From the NCBI GenBank assembly GCA_010645155.1, contig JAAGOF010000213.1:327229-391228 (forward strand): a stretch of DNA of 64,000 bases, in the 5' to 3' direction. A program made the position numbers and the translations under genes. Shown here one piece after another: positions 1 through 12,263 of the stretch (position 1 is the stretch's first letter; each line of letters begins with the position of its first letter). The notes beneath the pieces were generated by a model that saw nothing but the letters and a program-made list of their open reading frames with translations, was not told the origin of the DNA and ran no database searches. This stretch comes from Tigriopus japonicus. Lineage: Eukaryota > Arthropoda > Copepoda > Harpacticoida > Harpacticidae.

Positions 1-1543
1 TCTCGTCCAAGTTCCAAGTCGATCTCCCAAATGCAAACAATGGCCTATAAGGAAAGAATGTACCAAATTGACATTGACCTTCCCAATATATTATCCATTG
101 ATGAAGATCAGAGGCTAGTACGCATTGAACCGATGGTCACTGTGGGAAAACTCAATGACTTCCTAATCCAAAGAGGCTGGACTATGCCAGTTGTGGCTGA
201 GCTAGATGACTTGACCATGGGTGGTTTGGTCATGGGAGGAGGGATTGAAGTCACTTCACACAAATATGGGTTCTTTCAATGCATCTGCAAGTCTTATGAA
301 ATGGTCATGAGCAATGGTTTTGTGTTAGAATGCTCAGAGACTCAGAACAGGGATCTTTTTGCTGCCATCCCATGGTCCTATGGTACCTTGGGAATCTTGG
401 TGTCAATGGAGATTCAGATCGTGCCTTACAAACCCTTCTTGGAATTGAAATATGTTCCTGTCAAGCGAAAGCATCAAGCCATCCAGTTATTAAGAGGGGA
501 GACAGTCCGTGGATATTACGACACTTTGGAAGGTTTCATGTTTTCGGCGGAAGAGGGCGTTGTCATGATGGGGCGATATGTGGATCACCCCGGAAACCTC
601 CCGCTCAATCGGATCGGTCAATGGTTCAAACCTTGGTTTTATGAGCATGCCAGAAGTTTCTTGAAATATGGAGAAGCCGTGGAGGTTATTCCTACATCAG
701 ATTTTTTTCATCGTCATAACAAACCCATTTTCTGGCTTCTAAGGTACATCCTACCTTGGGCTCATCACCCAATGTTCCGATATCTTTTTGGATGGATTTT
801 TCCGCTCCCTTTGTCACTCATCAATGCACTTCGAAAGAAATTCGCCAATCCCAAATGGTTCAGAAATTTTGTTCTCCAAGATTACATCGTTCCAGTGGAA
901 CATGTGGCCAAAGTCCTGGAATTAAACGAAGAGGAATTCCATATCTATCCTGTTTGGTTGTGTCCCACTCGTCACTTGGACTGCTCTGAGTATCGTAATC
1001 ATTCGCCTATAGACATTTTGATTGATGTGGGAATCTACGGGTAAGTCATCGTTGCTCTGCAGGACATTGCTAAAGCGCTAAATATTTATTTCCGATTTGT
1101 TCCCCATGGTCGCCAACGCTCTCTGGCGGCACTCATTTAAAACTCATCTTGTCTGAAAATTGCAGAGAACTATAAAAAGATAACTCAAGTGCTATCAGAA
1201 GGAGTTGGTGAGCAAGGTTGGATAAAAAGATATAAGGTTTTGATCTTTAACAAGTGGTATTGGTGAAAAATCTTCAACAAAATTGAATGTATATTTTAGC
1301 TTTGGAGAACGTCGTGGGGATCGAAAATTGGGCCAACGTCGATTGGAGGATTTCACCGTGGATAATGATGGCTTTGTGTTCCTTTATGCTGAGACTGATT
1401 TGACCAAGGAGCAATTTGACAGGATGTACAAAACCTATTCCAACAATTATGAGGAGGTTCGACGCAAATATGATTGTGAACGAGCTTTCCCACACGTTTA
1501 CAATAAAATTAGTACGCTAGGTCGTCAAAGCTTTTGTAAATGA
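1..1543 (+). CDS. DHCR24: Delta(24)-sterol reductase (DHCR24/seladin-1), 5'-truncated by window edge
   Basis: This FAD-dependent membrane enzyme reduces the C24 double bond of sterols; in sterol-auxotrophic arthropods it acts on desmosterol made from dietary phytosterols. Two exons are visible: 1..1040, ending at a GTAAGT donor, and 1300..1543, after a TTTTAG acceptor. The junction completes a Gly codon in the conserved IDVGIYG motif. The frame is already open at base 1, so the first roughly 90 residues of a family length near 516 lie outside the window. The FAD-binding (PCMH-type) core is clear in WTMPVVAELDDLTMGGLVMG and GIEVTSHKYGFFQ; KPWFYEHA, FRYLFGW and YPVWLCP match the C-terminal half. 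The C-terminus AFPHVYNKI matches the human AFPEVYDKI. No frame breaks are seen. The intron is 259 bp. Family assignment is firm. Confidence 0.95.
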
Positions 1544-1729
1544 GGTCTAATCTACACTCTGCCTCCCAATTTGATTGGAAGATTTGTGGTTTGAAATGAG
1601 GAAAAATATACTGTACCGTTATTGGACCGTTTCCGAATGACCACGAAGTCAGTGTGTTATTTGCAATCATTAATAGCATTACAACAAGTATAAAATGTTC
1701 TGAGCTTCAAGCTTTTCAACATTTGAACC

Positions 1730-4700
1730 ATGGCCTTTCAACGTCATGGACCAACGGTTCCAACCATACTCTTTTGGATCAGTAAGACAAATATCACTTT
1801 TTTGGGGGCGAGAAATGGACTGCTGTTCCCATCTTCATTTCTAGGTTTTTGGTTTCAACTTGGGAAGCAACATCTCATGAATGGCCCCACTCTCGTTTAC
1901 GATGATAGCTGCTTTGTGGAGGGTGAGGTTCAGGATGCCAACGCCATCGAAATTCACCAAGTGAATAATCGTCATGAGTGCAAAAATATTTGCGACGCTC
2001 ACATCGAATGCATTGTGGCCTCTTTGATCAACAATGAGACCACGTGTCTCATCCAAGAGAGATTCTCCTCCTTTGGACCATTGACAGATCCAAACGTCAC
2101 ATCTTACTACAAATTTTGTGGTAAGTTTGTCGTGAATACATTAAGCCGGTGGTCTGACTTTTTCCAAACAATTTAAGAAAAAGTGAAAATGCCGCAACCT
2201 TTACCGACAAAATTGTCTGAAAATAGATGGAAATTCCCTAGTTTGAGCTCCTCTGTGCTAAAATCTGAAAAAAATCTGAAAAGCTCGAAGAACGAGACTG
2301 CTTTTTACAAATAAAAAGCTTGAAGCCTCACTTGAGCCAACTTTTCTCTTGGGCTGTCTCGAAATCAAAGCGACATTCCCCGAATCTTTTAAGTTCCAAG
2401 AACTTTATAAAGAATGAGTTTCATACATCTTTTTAGGCGCTCACACTGAAGGAGCGTGCTTTGTTCAAGGGGCTCGATATCGCTTCTTTGATTTAGCCAA
2501 AAAGGTGATGCCTTGGTTCCCGAATCCTCCTGATGGACCTTCAGCTATTTATGACTGTCTTCAATGGTGTCGAGAAACTCCTGGATGTACCAGCGCCAAT
2601 TACAATTTTGAGACCAATCCGGTCGTGAATTATTCTTACATGTGCTTTTTGCATTACAAAAATAATCCGCTGGCTTTCGGCCATTATGAGTATGGAGTCA
2701 CTGTTCTACCAGATTGTTGTGAGTAAACCATTTACCTATCGTGTCCTAAGAAACTTATTTCACTTCACTTCATAAACTGGATTAGCCATTCTGACAGAAC
2801 CAAACTCTCCTGGACCTGATGGTGTGACATCTCAGTTTCTGATGAAATGTTCACAGATTCTTGCCCCTGTTTTCGCCTACTTGATGCGTTGCATCTTAGA
2901 TCAGGGCAAGTTTCCCTCCTCTCTAAAAGTAGCTCATGTCGTTCCAATTTTTAAGGGCGGAGATAAGTCACTCCCTAGTAATTATAGGCCCATTTCTCTG
3001 ACCTCCAGCGTTGCAAAGGTTTTTCAGAAGATTATGAAGTCCAAGCTTGTAGATTATTTGGCAGTCCATGATTTAATTCCTTCTGGACAGCATGGGTTTC
3101 GAGCTCATTTTACTACAGTAACCCAATTGGTTGATCATATTGAGCAAATCATTGAAGGGCTCGAAAGTCATGAGTCAGTTGATGTAGTCTATCTTGACTT
3201 TGCCAAGGCCTTCGATAAGGTAGATCATGGTCTTTTGCTCGATCAACTCAAAGAATTAGGGGTCCAGGGTAAGGTCCTGACTTGGATTGGTAGTTTTATA
3301 AGCGAAAGGAAGCAAATAGTTAAAGTCGAAGGATCTTTTAGCGGCATGTATGATGTCAAGTCAGGTGTTCCGCAAGGTTCAATTTTAGGTCCGCTCTTGT
3401 TTATTCTCTTTAAGGACTTGGAGAAGGTCTACTCTTGGGTTGGCGAGAGTAACATGGCATTGAACGGGATGAAATTCCGCACAATGACGTATGGGGCGTC
3501 AAAATTAGATGTTCCACTCAAAGACAATGGAGTTTGTGATATTGAGCAGGTATCGTCCATGAGAGATTTGGGAGTTGTCGTCCAAGATGATGGAAAGTTT
3601 GATGAGCATATCCAGTTGAAAGTGGGGAAGGCATTTCAAACGTGCGGCTGGATCTATCGCACTTTCAAGTCCAGAGATAGTATTACATGCTAACTCTGTA
3701 CAAGTCGATTGTTCAGCCGCATCTTGAATATGCCTCACCCATTTGGGCTCCAATGAGTTCAGCAGGTTTGCAAAAGGTCGAGCAGGCTCAAAGATGTTTT
3801 ACTAGGAACATCACAGGAATGAGAGAGCTCACGTATTGGGAGAGGCTCCAGAAGTTAGGGTTGCACAGTACTCAGAGAAGTTATAAAATGTATTTGATAC
3901 TGTATGTTTTCAAGAGCATTCATGAGCTCTGTCGTAACCCAGGATTTGAGATCAGTTGTAGCGATCGTAGAGGTTTTACGTGCGCTATGAGAGCACCTCC
4001 AAATCCTAAGGAATCAAGGCTAGTTCGAACAATGAAGTCCTCCTCTCTTCTTTATCGGGCTCCTTCATTGTTCAATTTGTTGCCTACATCACATGTATTT
4101 GCCTTCGGCGCGAATATGTAGGAGCTGATCCTCTAACAGCATTTAAGGCGGAATTGGACAAATTTTTGAATACTATTCCTGACCAACCCACTATTCAAGG
4201 GTTGTACAGATCAGCCAACAGTAACTCATTGGTAGATCACATCTTGATCTACATTATATAAACACATGATACATGAAATAAACATTAATTATTGAAACTA
4301 TAATAATGATTAACTCTCTTTACAGGGAATCCCATTCCTTGTAGCGATATTGAAAAATCCGCCCCCCCCAAAAAAAAAAAAGATCCCTTGAATAATGAAT
4401 AGGGCCGCACAATAAATACAAATAAAAACGCCAAAAAGTGCATCAAAAATGGCAATAAGTGCAATAAGAATATGCAAAAAGTACTATCCGTTGAGGAACA
4501 TTAGGACTGAATCAAATTTGCAATATACACAGATCATTTTCTAAAAATAGCTCTGCTCAATTTTGGAAGGAGAGACTTCGCAAAATCAAAATTAGGGTCT
4601 TTAAAGCCCATAAAAAACATTCATAGATCTTGCTAGGGTTTTCATTGAAAATGTATCAGGGTAAGAAATGGTTGCTGTATTTGTGGATGATTAAGTCCTG

Positions 4701-5803
4701 TTGTGGTGTCAATAGTGACAATTCAAAATGCTTTTGCAAAAAGCTGAAAGCATGTAAAGCAACATATTAGGTCATATGTTTTGTGTTTCGAGAGCCATGC
4801 TTGAAGCATACTTCATCATTTGACTTCCATCCTTTTTGCGTCTTTTTAACGTTTTCAGGCATTTAAAATGACGCCAAATGAATGTCAGCATCTGCGTATT
4901 ATACGTTTAACCCAAAATTTTGGTAAGAAATGCTGTAGCAGGCTTAAAATACGCTTGAAGTCAATAATGGAAGCATGCTTGTACCGTGTCTTTGTGCAGA
5001 CAAAACATATGGGCTATTGAGGGCACGCACTGTTCATACCCAAAAGACTAGTGTTTGACATCAAAGACGATTTGATGTCATTGTAGTAAAATTTTGCGTT
5101 TTGAGTCTGAAACGCCTGCATCTTAAACAGATTGCTTTTCATGTTTTATGGCAGAGAGGGTCTATTGCCTGTTGAAAAGTTTGGTTGTGGTCAGCTTTTT
5201 TACCCTAAAAACCAAAATGGCAAAACTCTGCCAAAAATCTAACTTGAAACACATCAGTAGTAACAAGGATATCGTATCTATCAATATCTGTGAGTTTCTG
5301 TGCTTTTATTTAGTGATGTGACTTGGTGTGTTGGGCAAGACTTTTTGCGCGAGGTCGTAAGGTAGTGTCGCCAATTGACCTTTGTGAAATCGTATTCCTC
5401 TTTGCTTACCAATCTTCAAAAACCTGTTTTTTCATCAAGGAGAACGGAACGGCGTCCCTAACTTTTGTGACTTCTGAACAGGGTTGCAAATGACACTCAA
5501 ATTTGTTTTTGCTGATATAGCTGAGCACAACACGAAATCTCCATTAGGTGACCCTACCTTGCGACCTCGCGCAAAAAAGCTTGCCCAATACACCAAGTCA
5601 CATCACTACTTTTATTCTGCTGTTCCTCCAAGGTGCCACAATATCTTAGTTAATCCTTGTGAGTTGTCAATGCCTTCCCGTCTCATGCTCTTTTTAATTC
5701 CAGATAACGAGTGCCACGTGGAGCCAGTCTCAAGTTTGGAAAATGGAGCCTATTTTGAAGATGGTCGAGCCACTCGTGCGTGGTTAGCAGGAGAAAGTGT
5801 TGG
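1730..5803 (+). CDS. Secreted PAN/apple-like multi-Cys protein, 3' end unresolved
   Basis: Four exons join in frame: 1730..1781, 1845..2120, 2437..2718 and 5704..5803. The first three introns are all phase 1, with GTAAGA, GTAAGT and GTGAGT donors, the arrangement expected of shuffled extracellular modules. The spliced start (ATG 1730) gives a hydrophobic N-terminus (TILFWISFWFQ), a likely signal peptide. Module 1 has DSCFVEGEV, HECKNICDAHIEC, TTCLI and YKFCG; module 2 has GACFVQGARYRFF, YDCLQWCRETPGC, MCFLHY and LPDC; module 3 begins NECHVEPVSSLEN. The Cys spacing resembles PAN/apple domains; the exact family is inferred. The third intron is 2985 bp and holds a LINE and a hairpin MITE. The exon 4 donor GGGTAAGT leaves phase 2, but the only nearby candidate next exon (6521-6602) stops in that phase, so the gene may be decayed or continue elsewhere. 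Skipping the 63-bp first intron would also stay in frame. Confidence 0.6.
2785..4385 (+). mobile_element. 5'-truncated CR1/Jockey-type LINE, reverse transcriptase without catalytic box
   Basis: A non-LTR retrotransposon fragment lies inside intron 3 of the PAN-like gene, in the same orientation. RT motifs are EPNSPGPDGVTS, VVPIFKGGDKSLPSNYRPIS, YLDFAKAFDKVDH and SGVPQGSILGPLLFILF. The text then jumps from FILF directly to KDLEKVYSWVGESN, so the segment that should hold the FADD/YADD catalytic box is missing. A frame change near 3685-3690 separates the RT from the C-terminal part (YKSIVQPHLEYASPIWAP, APPNPKESRLVRTMKSSS). The 3' tail contains GGGAATCCCATTCCTTGTAG followed by C- and A-runs. The copy is dead and lacks its endonuclease domain. 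Confidence 0.9.
4386..5310. other. Remainder of PAN-gene intron 3, no gene seen
   Basis: AT-rich intronic sequence without a convincing ORF. 4390-4480 is rich in GCAAAAAGTGCAATAA-like words, recalling the MITE at 59130. 5155-5265 matches, in reverse complement, the left part of the MITE at 39366-39684 (shared words TTGCCTGTTGAAAAGTTTGG and GGCAAAACTCTGCCAAAAAT). Confidence 0.5.
5311..5608. mobile_element. Foldback MITE with about 60-bp arms
   Basis: The outer sequence TAGTGATGTGACTTGGTGTG at 5311 returns as its near-perfect reverse complement ending at 5608. The arms continue inward through a GCGCGAGGTCG block (GTTGGGCAAGACTTTTTGCG against CGCAAAAAAGCTTGCCCAA). It has no coding capacity. It sits 95 bp upstream of PAN-gene exon 4, inside the intron. 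No target duplication could be assigned with confidence. Confidence 0.75.
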
Positions 5804-8110
5804 GTAAGTTTCAAAGGGTGCGCGTAAATATGAGCGGTAACCCTGATTAGGGTTGGCCATGGTTGATCAGATCAGTAGCCATGGTACTGAAGATATGATT
5901 TCAAGTTTACATGGAAATTCTCAAACGCTATGAGATATGTATTTGACCCAGAAAACCACGCTAACACTAAGAACCACTCTAGTACTAACCTTTTTTAGTG
6001 TACTACTTTTATCTAAGTCAGGTCTAGACATTCCCTTATTTCTAAAAACCAAGTGAATAAATTTTTAGATCTCACTTACCTACCCGTTGAATTGGAATTA
6101 ATTGTAAATATGTTGATCATTTGTCATGATGTATTGCCGAGTTATTCAAGTTTAATTGGTTCATTTTTGACCCCAAAAAGCAAAAAAAAAGTGCTCCGGG
6201 TTTTTGAAAATGCAAAGTCCCGAGCTACACATATTTATTTTCAAACTCATAAAAAAATCTTCATTGTTGTACGTTTTGTCATAAAAGGTCTAACTAATAG
6301 ATATTAAATAAATCATATTTAGATACATATTTTTGAAAATATGTGTTCCAATTATCTTGACAACACTACGTTGGGTATCCATTCGACCATATAAGAAAAT
6401 CTGCCAAACAGATGAGTTAAATAAATGTGGTAAATCAGAGTTGTTCCACTTAGTTTCTTGGGCCAGACACACACCTCAGTGTTTGGGAATTTCCACATAT
6501 ACTTGATATCATTTTTTCAGAACCGTGTAGCAATGAAGATTGCTTTGAGAGTTAAATTGTTTTTGAGACAAGGTTGTGGACTTTGGAGTGACAACCATTG
6601 CAGGTGAGTTCTGATGGAAACAATCTGCATGCACCTTGAAAAAGAGTCAGGATTAAGCGCATATTTTCAGTTGTGCTTGAAAGCTTGCAAGCAAGCAGTT
6701 TCAGGAAAAGTTAGCTGATCTTAAGTTCACCAAAAAGGCTCCAATATTCTCTTCAAGGATAACCTTTGTTAAAAAGTTCTTAGCGTCCGCAAAATAATGT
6801 CAAGTAATTAAAATCTAATTTAAATTACCATATACGGGCTAAAGAGTATTATTTTTATTTTGGTTAATTTTTTTGTGATGTCATAACAACTAAGAAGGCA
6901 AATATAAATGCCTTGGGAAGACATAAAAAAAAGATAAACAAGTAGTGAAACAAGATGGCACTTTATGGATGCTAATCCACATATCAGGCAAAAAGAACCA
7001 CTCAAAACATGACGAACCTGGTATCAATTAAAGGTCTTTGTGGATTAAAATGGTGTGGTTTGAGGTACCTGAAATTGGAACAAGCCAGGCCTAAAAATTG
7101 AAGTGATTGATAATTTGGAAATCCCGTCAGGAGAGGTAAGTGTAATTGATCCGTTACCAACCAACAAAATATGCCTCAGGATGACATTCTTTCTTGGTCG
7201 TTGGATGTGAAAGGTTCAAATAAATCAACCCTTGCACTTTTAGCCGTCTACTTGTTCAGTAGGACGCTTAAAAGGCTTTGGTTTGGCTTCCAGCTCTACG
7301 TGCAACAAATTAATTAAGGATACCCTATTTGTTGTTACATCATAACAATGAATTGTTCCATTGAATGAGCATAGAATATTTCATATGCACTTCGGTAAAA
7401 AACTCTACAAAGTGACATTGGTACTAAGATTAGACATTCACAACCAAAAGTACTATCATATACCAAAAAAACTGCGCCATCTTTTGAGGCAAATTGAAAA
7501 TTTTATTGTTGAATCAATTGCATGTCAAATTTGCCTCCAATACCGACCAAATGCTTCAAATTCACCAGAAACAAATTTGGAAAATCGGTGCAGTGCACAC
7601 AGACAAAAATACCAAAAAATGGCCTTGTCAAAAAAATGTATTTCTTAAATATCCAGCTTTTTTCCAAATATTTTGAAAATATTCAAGAAATCCAAATATA
7701 TTGAAGAAAATTCATATTGGATATTTTGTCACATTTTTGCATGTATTTTTCCGAGCCCTACTCATGACATACGTTGCCATTTGCTGCCCTATAACGGAGG
7801 CCAGATATATATTCATCATTGTTCAATTTGAGAACTGCAAAAACCTTGTCGGCTGTCCGCTTCCCCTATGCAGCTGAAATCCTACTAAATATTTTAGCCA
7901 CATTGAATAATTGTTGTACTAGTTTTTGCTCAAACAAAGCAGGTTTTTGGCGGGAATCTCGGGAAAATGCGTCAAGATTTCCAAAAATTGCACCGAACTT
8001 GAAAAATTGCACAAATTGCAAATAAACGGGAAAATTGCCAAAAATGCATCATATTTCTCTTTTGACTTACGAATTTCGTTTGTCAATTGCCTCTTTTTTT
8101 CTCGATAATT
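5804..8110. other. Gene-poor region; one doubtful exon
   Basis: At 6521..6602 a segment is bounded by a good acceptor (ATTTTTTCAG) and donor (GCAGGTGAGT). One frame reads EPCSNEDCFES and then stops; another reads VKLFLRQGCGLWSDNHC. Together they look like a Cys-rich exon carrying a frameshift, possibly a decayed PAN-gene exon. The rest is AT-rich with many short spurious ORFs and nothing recognisable. Confidence 0.35.
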
Positions 8111-9395
8111 TCAGAGGAGTAGGTTTCCACCTTCTTTTTTGTATCGTGACCACAATCGTGCCTTCTTACGGGTAAGACCCGTTAGGTATTTATGCATCCA
8201 TGGGGGTCTAACCCCGTCCTGCCTAGTCTTGATTAGAACGAATGCATTCATTCTATTAAAACATCGTTTGGTTAAAGAATGACCATCCGTCTTCCATTGA
8301 ATTTCCGCTAAGAGTGGCGAACCAGTCGTACGACAAGAGGAGTTGCGAAAAGGAGGCAATGTCATATCAAGGTAAGGCATATGTCAAAGGCAGACTTTGA
8401 CATATCTGGAATCAATTGGTTTGTTTCTAGTTCGCCACGTCCAACATCCACCAAAATTTCAATGGTTATGTGGTCAGCAAGACTTAAATCCTCCCTTGGA
8501 ATAACATAATTAAATATTCAAGAACAGTTTGTAAAAAACCAGATCGATCAGATTTCCAGCTTGATGAGTGGGAAAGTGTACTTGTTGATCCAGGAATCCG
8601 TCCGCAAGTGCCATAAGAAAGTCCCTGTCTTGTTGTAAGCTTCCCGATAGGGTTGGCCAAGAAAAAATTGGATGATTAAAATCCCCTATGATCACTACAT
8701 CCCTCCGCACACCGGCGAGAAATGTATTTACTTGATCTCTTTGTGAAGGTAGGGCTGTTGGCGAGAGATATATGCAATACATTTCCACCACGTCCAGGAC
8801 GATCCCACAAACGCCAGGCACAGAATCTATCACACTAGAACATCCGAGGGATCGCTTACACTACAAAGCCACACCCCCTCCTCTTCCGTTCATAGTATGT
8901 ACCCGATCACAGATCATATAATGACTAGATGTCGCATTGGCCCGTACCGTCGGCGAGAGAAAAGTGACACCACTTGGCCCAGCTGCGCTAGCTTCAAAAT
9001 CTCAGGGCGACCGCGTGCTCCGAAGTAACGACGTTCGCTTGCGTCAAGAACAAAGTACGTACGGTACGTTGAGTTTGTTCAGGATTTGGCCACGCTGGCA
9101 AAATTTTGAAAAGTTCGAAATTCCCATCATTTTGGGGTGTAGTGTTATGTACCAGCTGATGAAGCAAAGTTGTCCACCTTTTTCTCGCACGAAGCGAGGT
9201 CTAGCCATTAAATGGTCTGTGGTACCCGATCGTTTCTGGCTGCCAGTGTGTGCTCCGTGAATTCTTGTTCCGCATTCTCTATCTTGTCGTGGAACCATGT
9301 CTCAGTAACAAACAACACGTCCGGCTGTTCTTTAGCCAATATCTTTAGCAACAAGTCAGCAAATTTGTTCACAAGAAAAGTCAAGGTTATGTTGA
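8111..9395 (-). mobile_element. LINE ORF2 endonuclease-region fragment, frame-broken
   Basis: Read on the minus strand, three blocks of a non-LTR endonuclease appear in order. Around 9390-9230 comes AKEQPDVLFVTETWFHDKI, the TETW motif. Around 8833-8510 come VVEMYCIYLSP, VVIIGDFNHPIFSW and IDLVFYKLF, the GDFN and DLVF motifs. Around 8380-8111 come RPPWMHKYLTGLTRKKARLW and SRYKKEGG, the linker before the RT domain. The blocks are in different frames and no RT follows, so this is a relic. It differs from the LINEs at 2785 and 27640. A Tc1 fragment abuts its 5' side. Confidence 0.8.
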
Positions 9396-9981
9396 CATAT
9401 TGGCCAAGAATCTCCGACCATCTGCTCAAAGTCTGGGGCTGGGGAGGAAATGTTTGTTTCAAAAGGACAATGATCCAAAGCACATCAGCAAGTTGAGCAG
9501 AGTGGTTCATCAAGAACAAGATAGAAGTTCTGGATTGGTCTGCCATGAGTCCCGACCTCAATCCCATCGAAAACTTGTGGAAGGAGCTGAAGATCCTAGT
9601 CCACAAGAGGCATCCCTCCAACTTGGACCAATTGACTAGGTATTGCATGGAAGAGTGGGAAAATATACCCGCACAAGTTTGTCAGAAGCTCGTTATTAAT
9701 TACAAGAAGAGATTGCAACAAGTTGTTAACAACAAAGGCTGTACCATCAATTACGATGGATATTTTTGGCTGGGGGCCAATATTTTTGCATTGCTCTAAT
9801 AAATGATTTAATGCAAATTTTCCCTATATTGTGCTTTTGAGTGTTAAATTTTTGTGTGAGTTTGCCAAACGGGGTCTACTTTTTACTTCGAAACTTTTGT
9901 TGGTGTTGGTGCCTAGAGTCGGAAAACGGAGAAAAAATACTCCAAAATAAATGAGGGGGCCAAAACTTTTGCCAATGACTG
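9383..9981 (+). mobile_element. Tc1-family transposon 3' fragment (C-terminal transposase plus right TIR)
   Basis: Between about 9400 and 9800 the plus strand encodes the C-terminal third of a Tc1 transposase over shifted frames: LGLGRKCLFQKDNDPKHISK (the second catalytic Asp region), then MSPDLNPIENLWKELKILVH (the DDE glutamate region), then EEWENIPAQVCQKLV. The right end terminates in GCCAATGACTG followed by TA at 9982-9983, the typical Tc1 terminus and target. The left terminus and N-terminal DNA-binding domain are absent. At least one frameshift lies between the DNDPKH and DLNPIENLW blocks. Confidence 0.88.
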
Positions 9982-10469
9982 TAGCTTTCAGGGTAGCCGG
10001 ATACATCTTTCTTTCAGATTACTTTCTTTCTGAGCGCCAAACGGTCAATTATACAATAAAACTATTTTATTGTAGTTGACAGACCTGGAGAAACACCTAA
10101 AGGTTGAGGCGGGCATTAAGCCTTTTGATTCCAGACTTACACTGATGCCGTTTCAAGCTACTTGAGACCAAGGTGGCATCAGTCCCATCACTACTTCTGA
10201 TATCTTTGGTAATTCCATCAGTAGAGGCAAGTATAGTCAACCCGTTTTCAACCAACAGTAATATAAATGCCTAGGTTTCAACCTCGTCCCAGCTCTGCGT
10301 GCAGCAAATGGATTCAGGATATTTGAAGCCTCATGGAGATGTTTTTTTTCAAGGCAAAAGGGTTCCCACATGAATCTGTAACTTGTCAATCACCTCTCTA
10401 AATTAATGAGAGGTAATCACTAAATCAAGAAATGCGCTTTCAAGAAATTATCATTTCATATTTGCCTTC
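9982..10469. other. Intergenic, nothing recognised
   Basis: Spacer between the Tc1 fragment and the 3' end of the minus-strand channel gene. No ORF, repeat or RNA gene is seen. Confidence 0.5.
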
Positions 10470-11623
10470 TCAGCTTTTCACCATGATTATGTTTCTTGAC
10501 TGAAAGATTTTGGATAAAGAATTAGTAATATCATCGAAACTCTTATACAATGACCACCCCAAGAACATACTCATGGTCCCCCCAATAGCAGATAAAACAG
10601 ACACAAATGAATATATCTTGTACTCGGTCGTGATCAAAGAATCCGTCGCCAAAAAAGACATTACCAAGCGAATTTCCGATTCCGAATCTGAAAGGAGATA
10701 GATCAAATATAAATTGAAACCGAGCAATCCACGTTTGAACCATTCGACGTACATTTACCTGAAGCATGATTGAAAGGCAATATCGAAGTCTGAAGCTCAT
10801 ATCGTGTACAGGGTCTCTTACAAATCCACGGTGAGCTTGTGACCCAATGAAGGATCCCCGAAAGTCGTGGTGTCATTATTTGAGCTTCCATTTCATTCTG
10901 GCAAGGCTTCTTCTTCCAATCTGAAACGTCCTCAATTAACGCCCAGAAAGGCGTTGGAATACACGAAATGTTCGTTTGAAGACGAGTTTGCTCTTGGAAT
11001 TGGTCCCAGATACATTGGGAATGGGTCCTCATGGTCAATTGATCATCACAAGGCCTCTCTTCCTTATGAATATTTTTATAAGTGGTCATGACCAATTGAT
11101 GGAACATGGTTTGATCCAAACTAAAGGATATCACCGGATAAGGCCAAGCGATCCCAATTAAATGAATAAGCTCACTAGGGTGATTCAAAAAGTACACCGA
11201 TGCTCTCCTTGAGGCCACAGTGACCAAAACCGATCCCAAAGCGACTGGTTGGTCGATGAAGTAACTCTTACACAAGCCATTGTATAAGGTATAGGTATAA
11301 TTAACAATAGGAGGAGGAGAGGCCAATGGTTGATCGAACTCAAAGCGTACAATACCTTCCACCCTAAGATCCACAACATTGGAACTCTGATTGTATTCTT
11401 CTGGACTTACAAAAGGTGAGTATTTCAGACCAGGTTCAAATGGAACACGAGGGCACATGACGATTACTGGGAATCGAACCGAGTCCTTCTGCTCAAATGA
11501 TACAATAGTAGACGTGTTACCAATCATAAAATGCCTGACTTGATCATATACCACGTAAAGAAAACCAACCAGACACAGAGAAAGGACTATTCTTCTGAAG
11601 TATTTGACTTTCTCCCTTGGCAT
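10470..11623 (-). CDS. Short DEG/ENaC-family cation channel subunit (copy A, most divergent)
   Basis: This is a predicted amiloride-sensitive-type sodium channel subunit with two membrane passes and a large ectodomain. The start is ATG at 11623 (MPREKVKYFRR). Exon 1 is 10759..11623 (865 nt, phase 1) and exon 2 is 10470..10687, with a 71-bp intron, giving 360 aa. TM1 spans about residues 11-27, followed by FPVIVMCP, the usual post-TM1 DEG/ENaC motif. Ectodomain cysteines follow the local eight-Cys pattern, ending CKRPC. TM2 (about 319-337) carries AIGGTMSMFLGWSLY, where GWS (332-334) aligns with the G/S-X-S selectivity filter. The usual long cytoplasmic N-terminus with its His-Gly motif is absent. 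It is the only family member here on the minus strand. Ligand and stimulus are unknown. Confidence 0.88.
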
Positions 11624-11887
11624 GATGATAGACAACTGACAGGAAGCGTGTTCTTATTTCCGCAATTACCATCATTTCACTCTAATTTTGGACTTTGGGA
11701 TAGTCTCGAAGTTGTGTAGCTTGAAGCATGTGCATGCATTAGGTTCCATTCTTGCCTGCTTTTTAGCGTGCTTTTCTTCTGGCTTTGGTTGCAAGTTATG
11801 TGCATTAAGTCAAAAAGTTCGAGTGATCCAAAGTATCGTAAAAGTATCGCTCAAGTGTGTCTCAATCGCAAAGTCGTCTTTTTATAC
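11624..11887. other. Upstream region of channel gene A
   Basis: Short spacer between the start of the minus-strand channel gene and the AATTAC-type repeat. No TATA box is evident. Confidence 0.4.
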
Positions 11888-12263
11888 TTAAAAGCCCAAA
11901 ATCCTGACACAAAAATCATGGTCAAAAGCTCTTGTAATTTAAAAGTATTTAAGCATCAAAGCTTGGGTGTGTATTGTAACAAAAGCTAACTGTTCGTGGC
12001 ATCACAATGACCGCAATTTGATGACAAAATAATTGTTTTGCAAGTCAAAACTGATAAACTGGTTTTATGGTTAATTTAAGGAAGACAGATTTTGAAAAGT
12101 AATTGGCAATTTGTAATTGAAAATTGGTCAATTACATGGTCAAAAATGTAATTTGTTACAATTATAATTGCTTGGCTCAAAAATGTAATTAATTACAAGT
12201 ACAATTACATGTAATTGTAATTGCAATTTACATAATTGTATTTGCAATTACAATTACTCCCCA
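11888..12263 (-). repeat. AATTAC-rich dispersed element, copy 1
   Basis: In reverse complement this aligns with 24081-24606: both run from GGGGAGTAATTGTAATTG through an AATTACATTTTTGG array, then through a unique tail containing TTGCAAAACAATAATT, CAATTTGCGGTCA and AATACACACCCAAGC. This copy has fewer internal tandem units. It is probably non-autonomous mobile DNA; the class is not established. Confidence 0.75.

Noticed and set aside
12100..12260. AATTAC array as a possible AT-rich replication origin or scaffold site
   Set aside because: A second inverted copy with the same unique tail at 24081 shows it is a dispersed repeat; nothing supports an origin.
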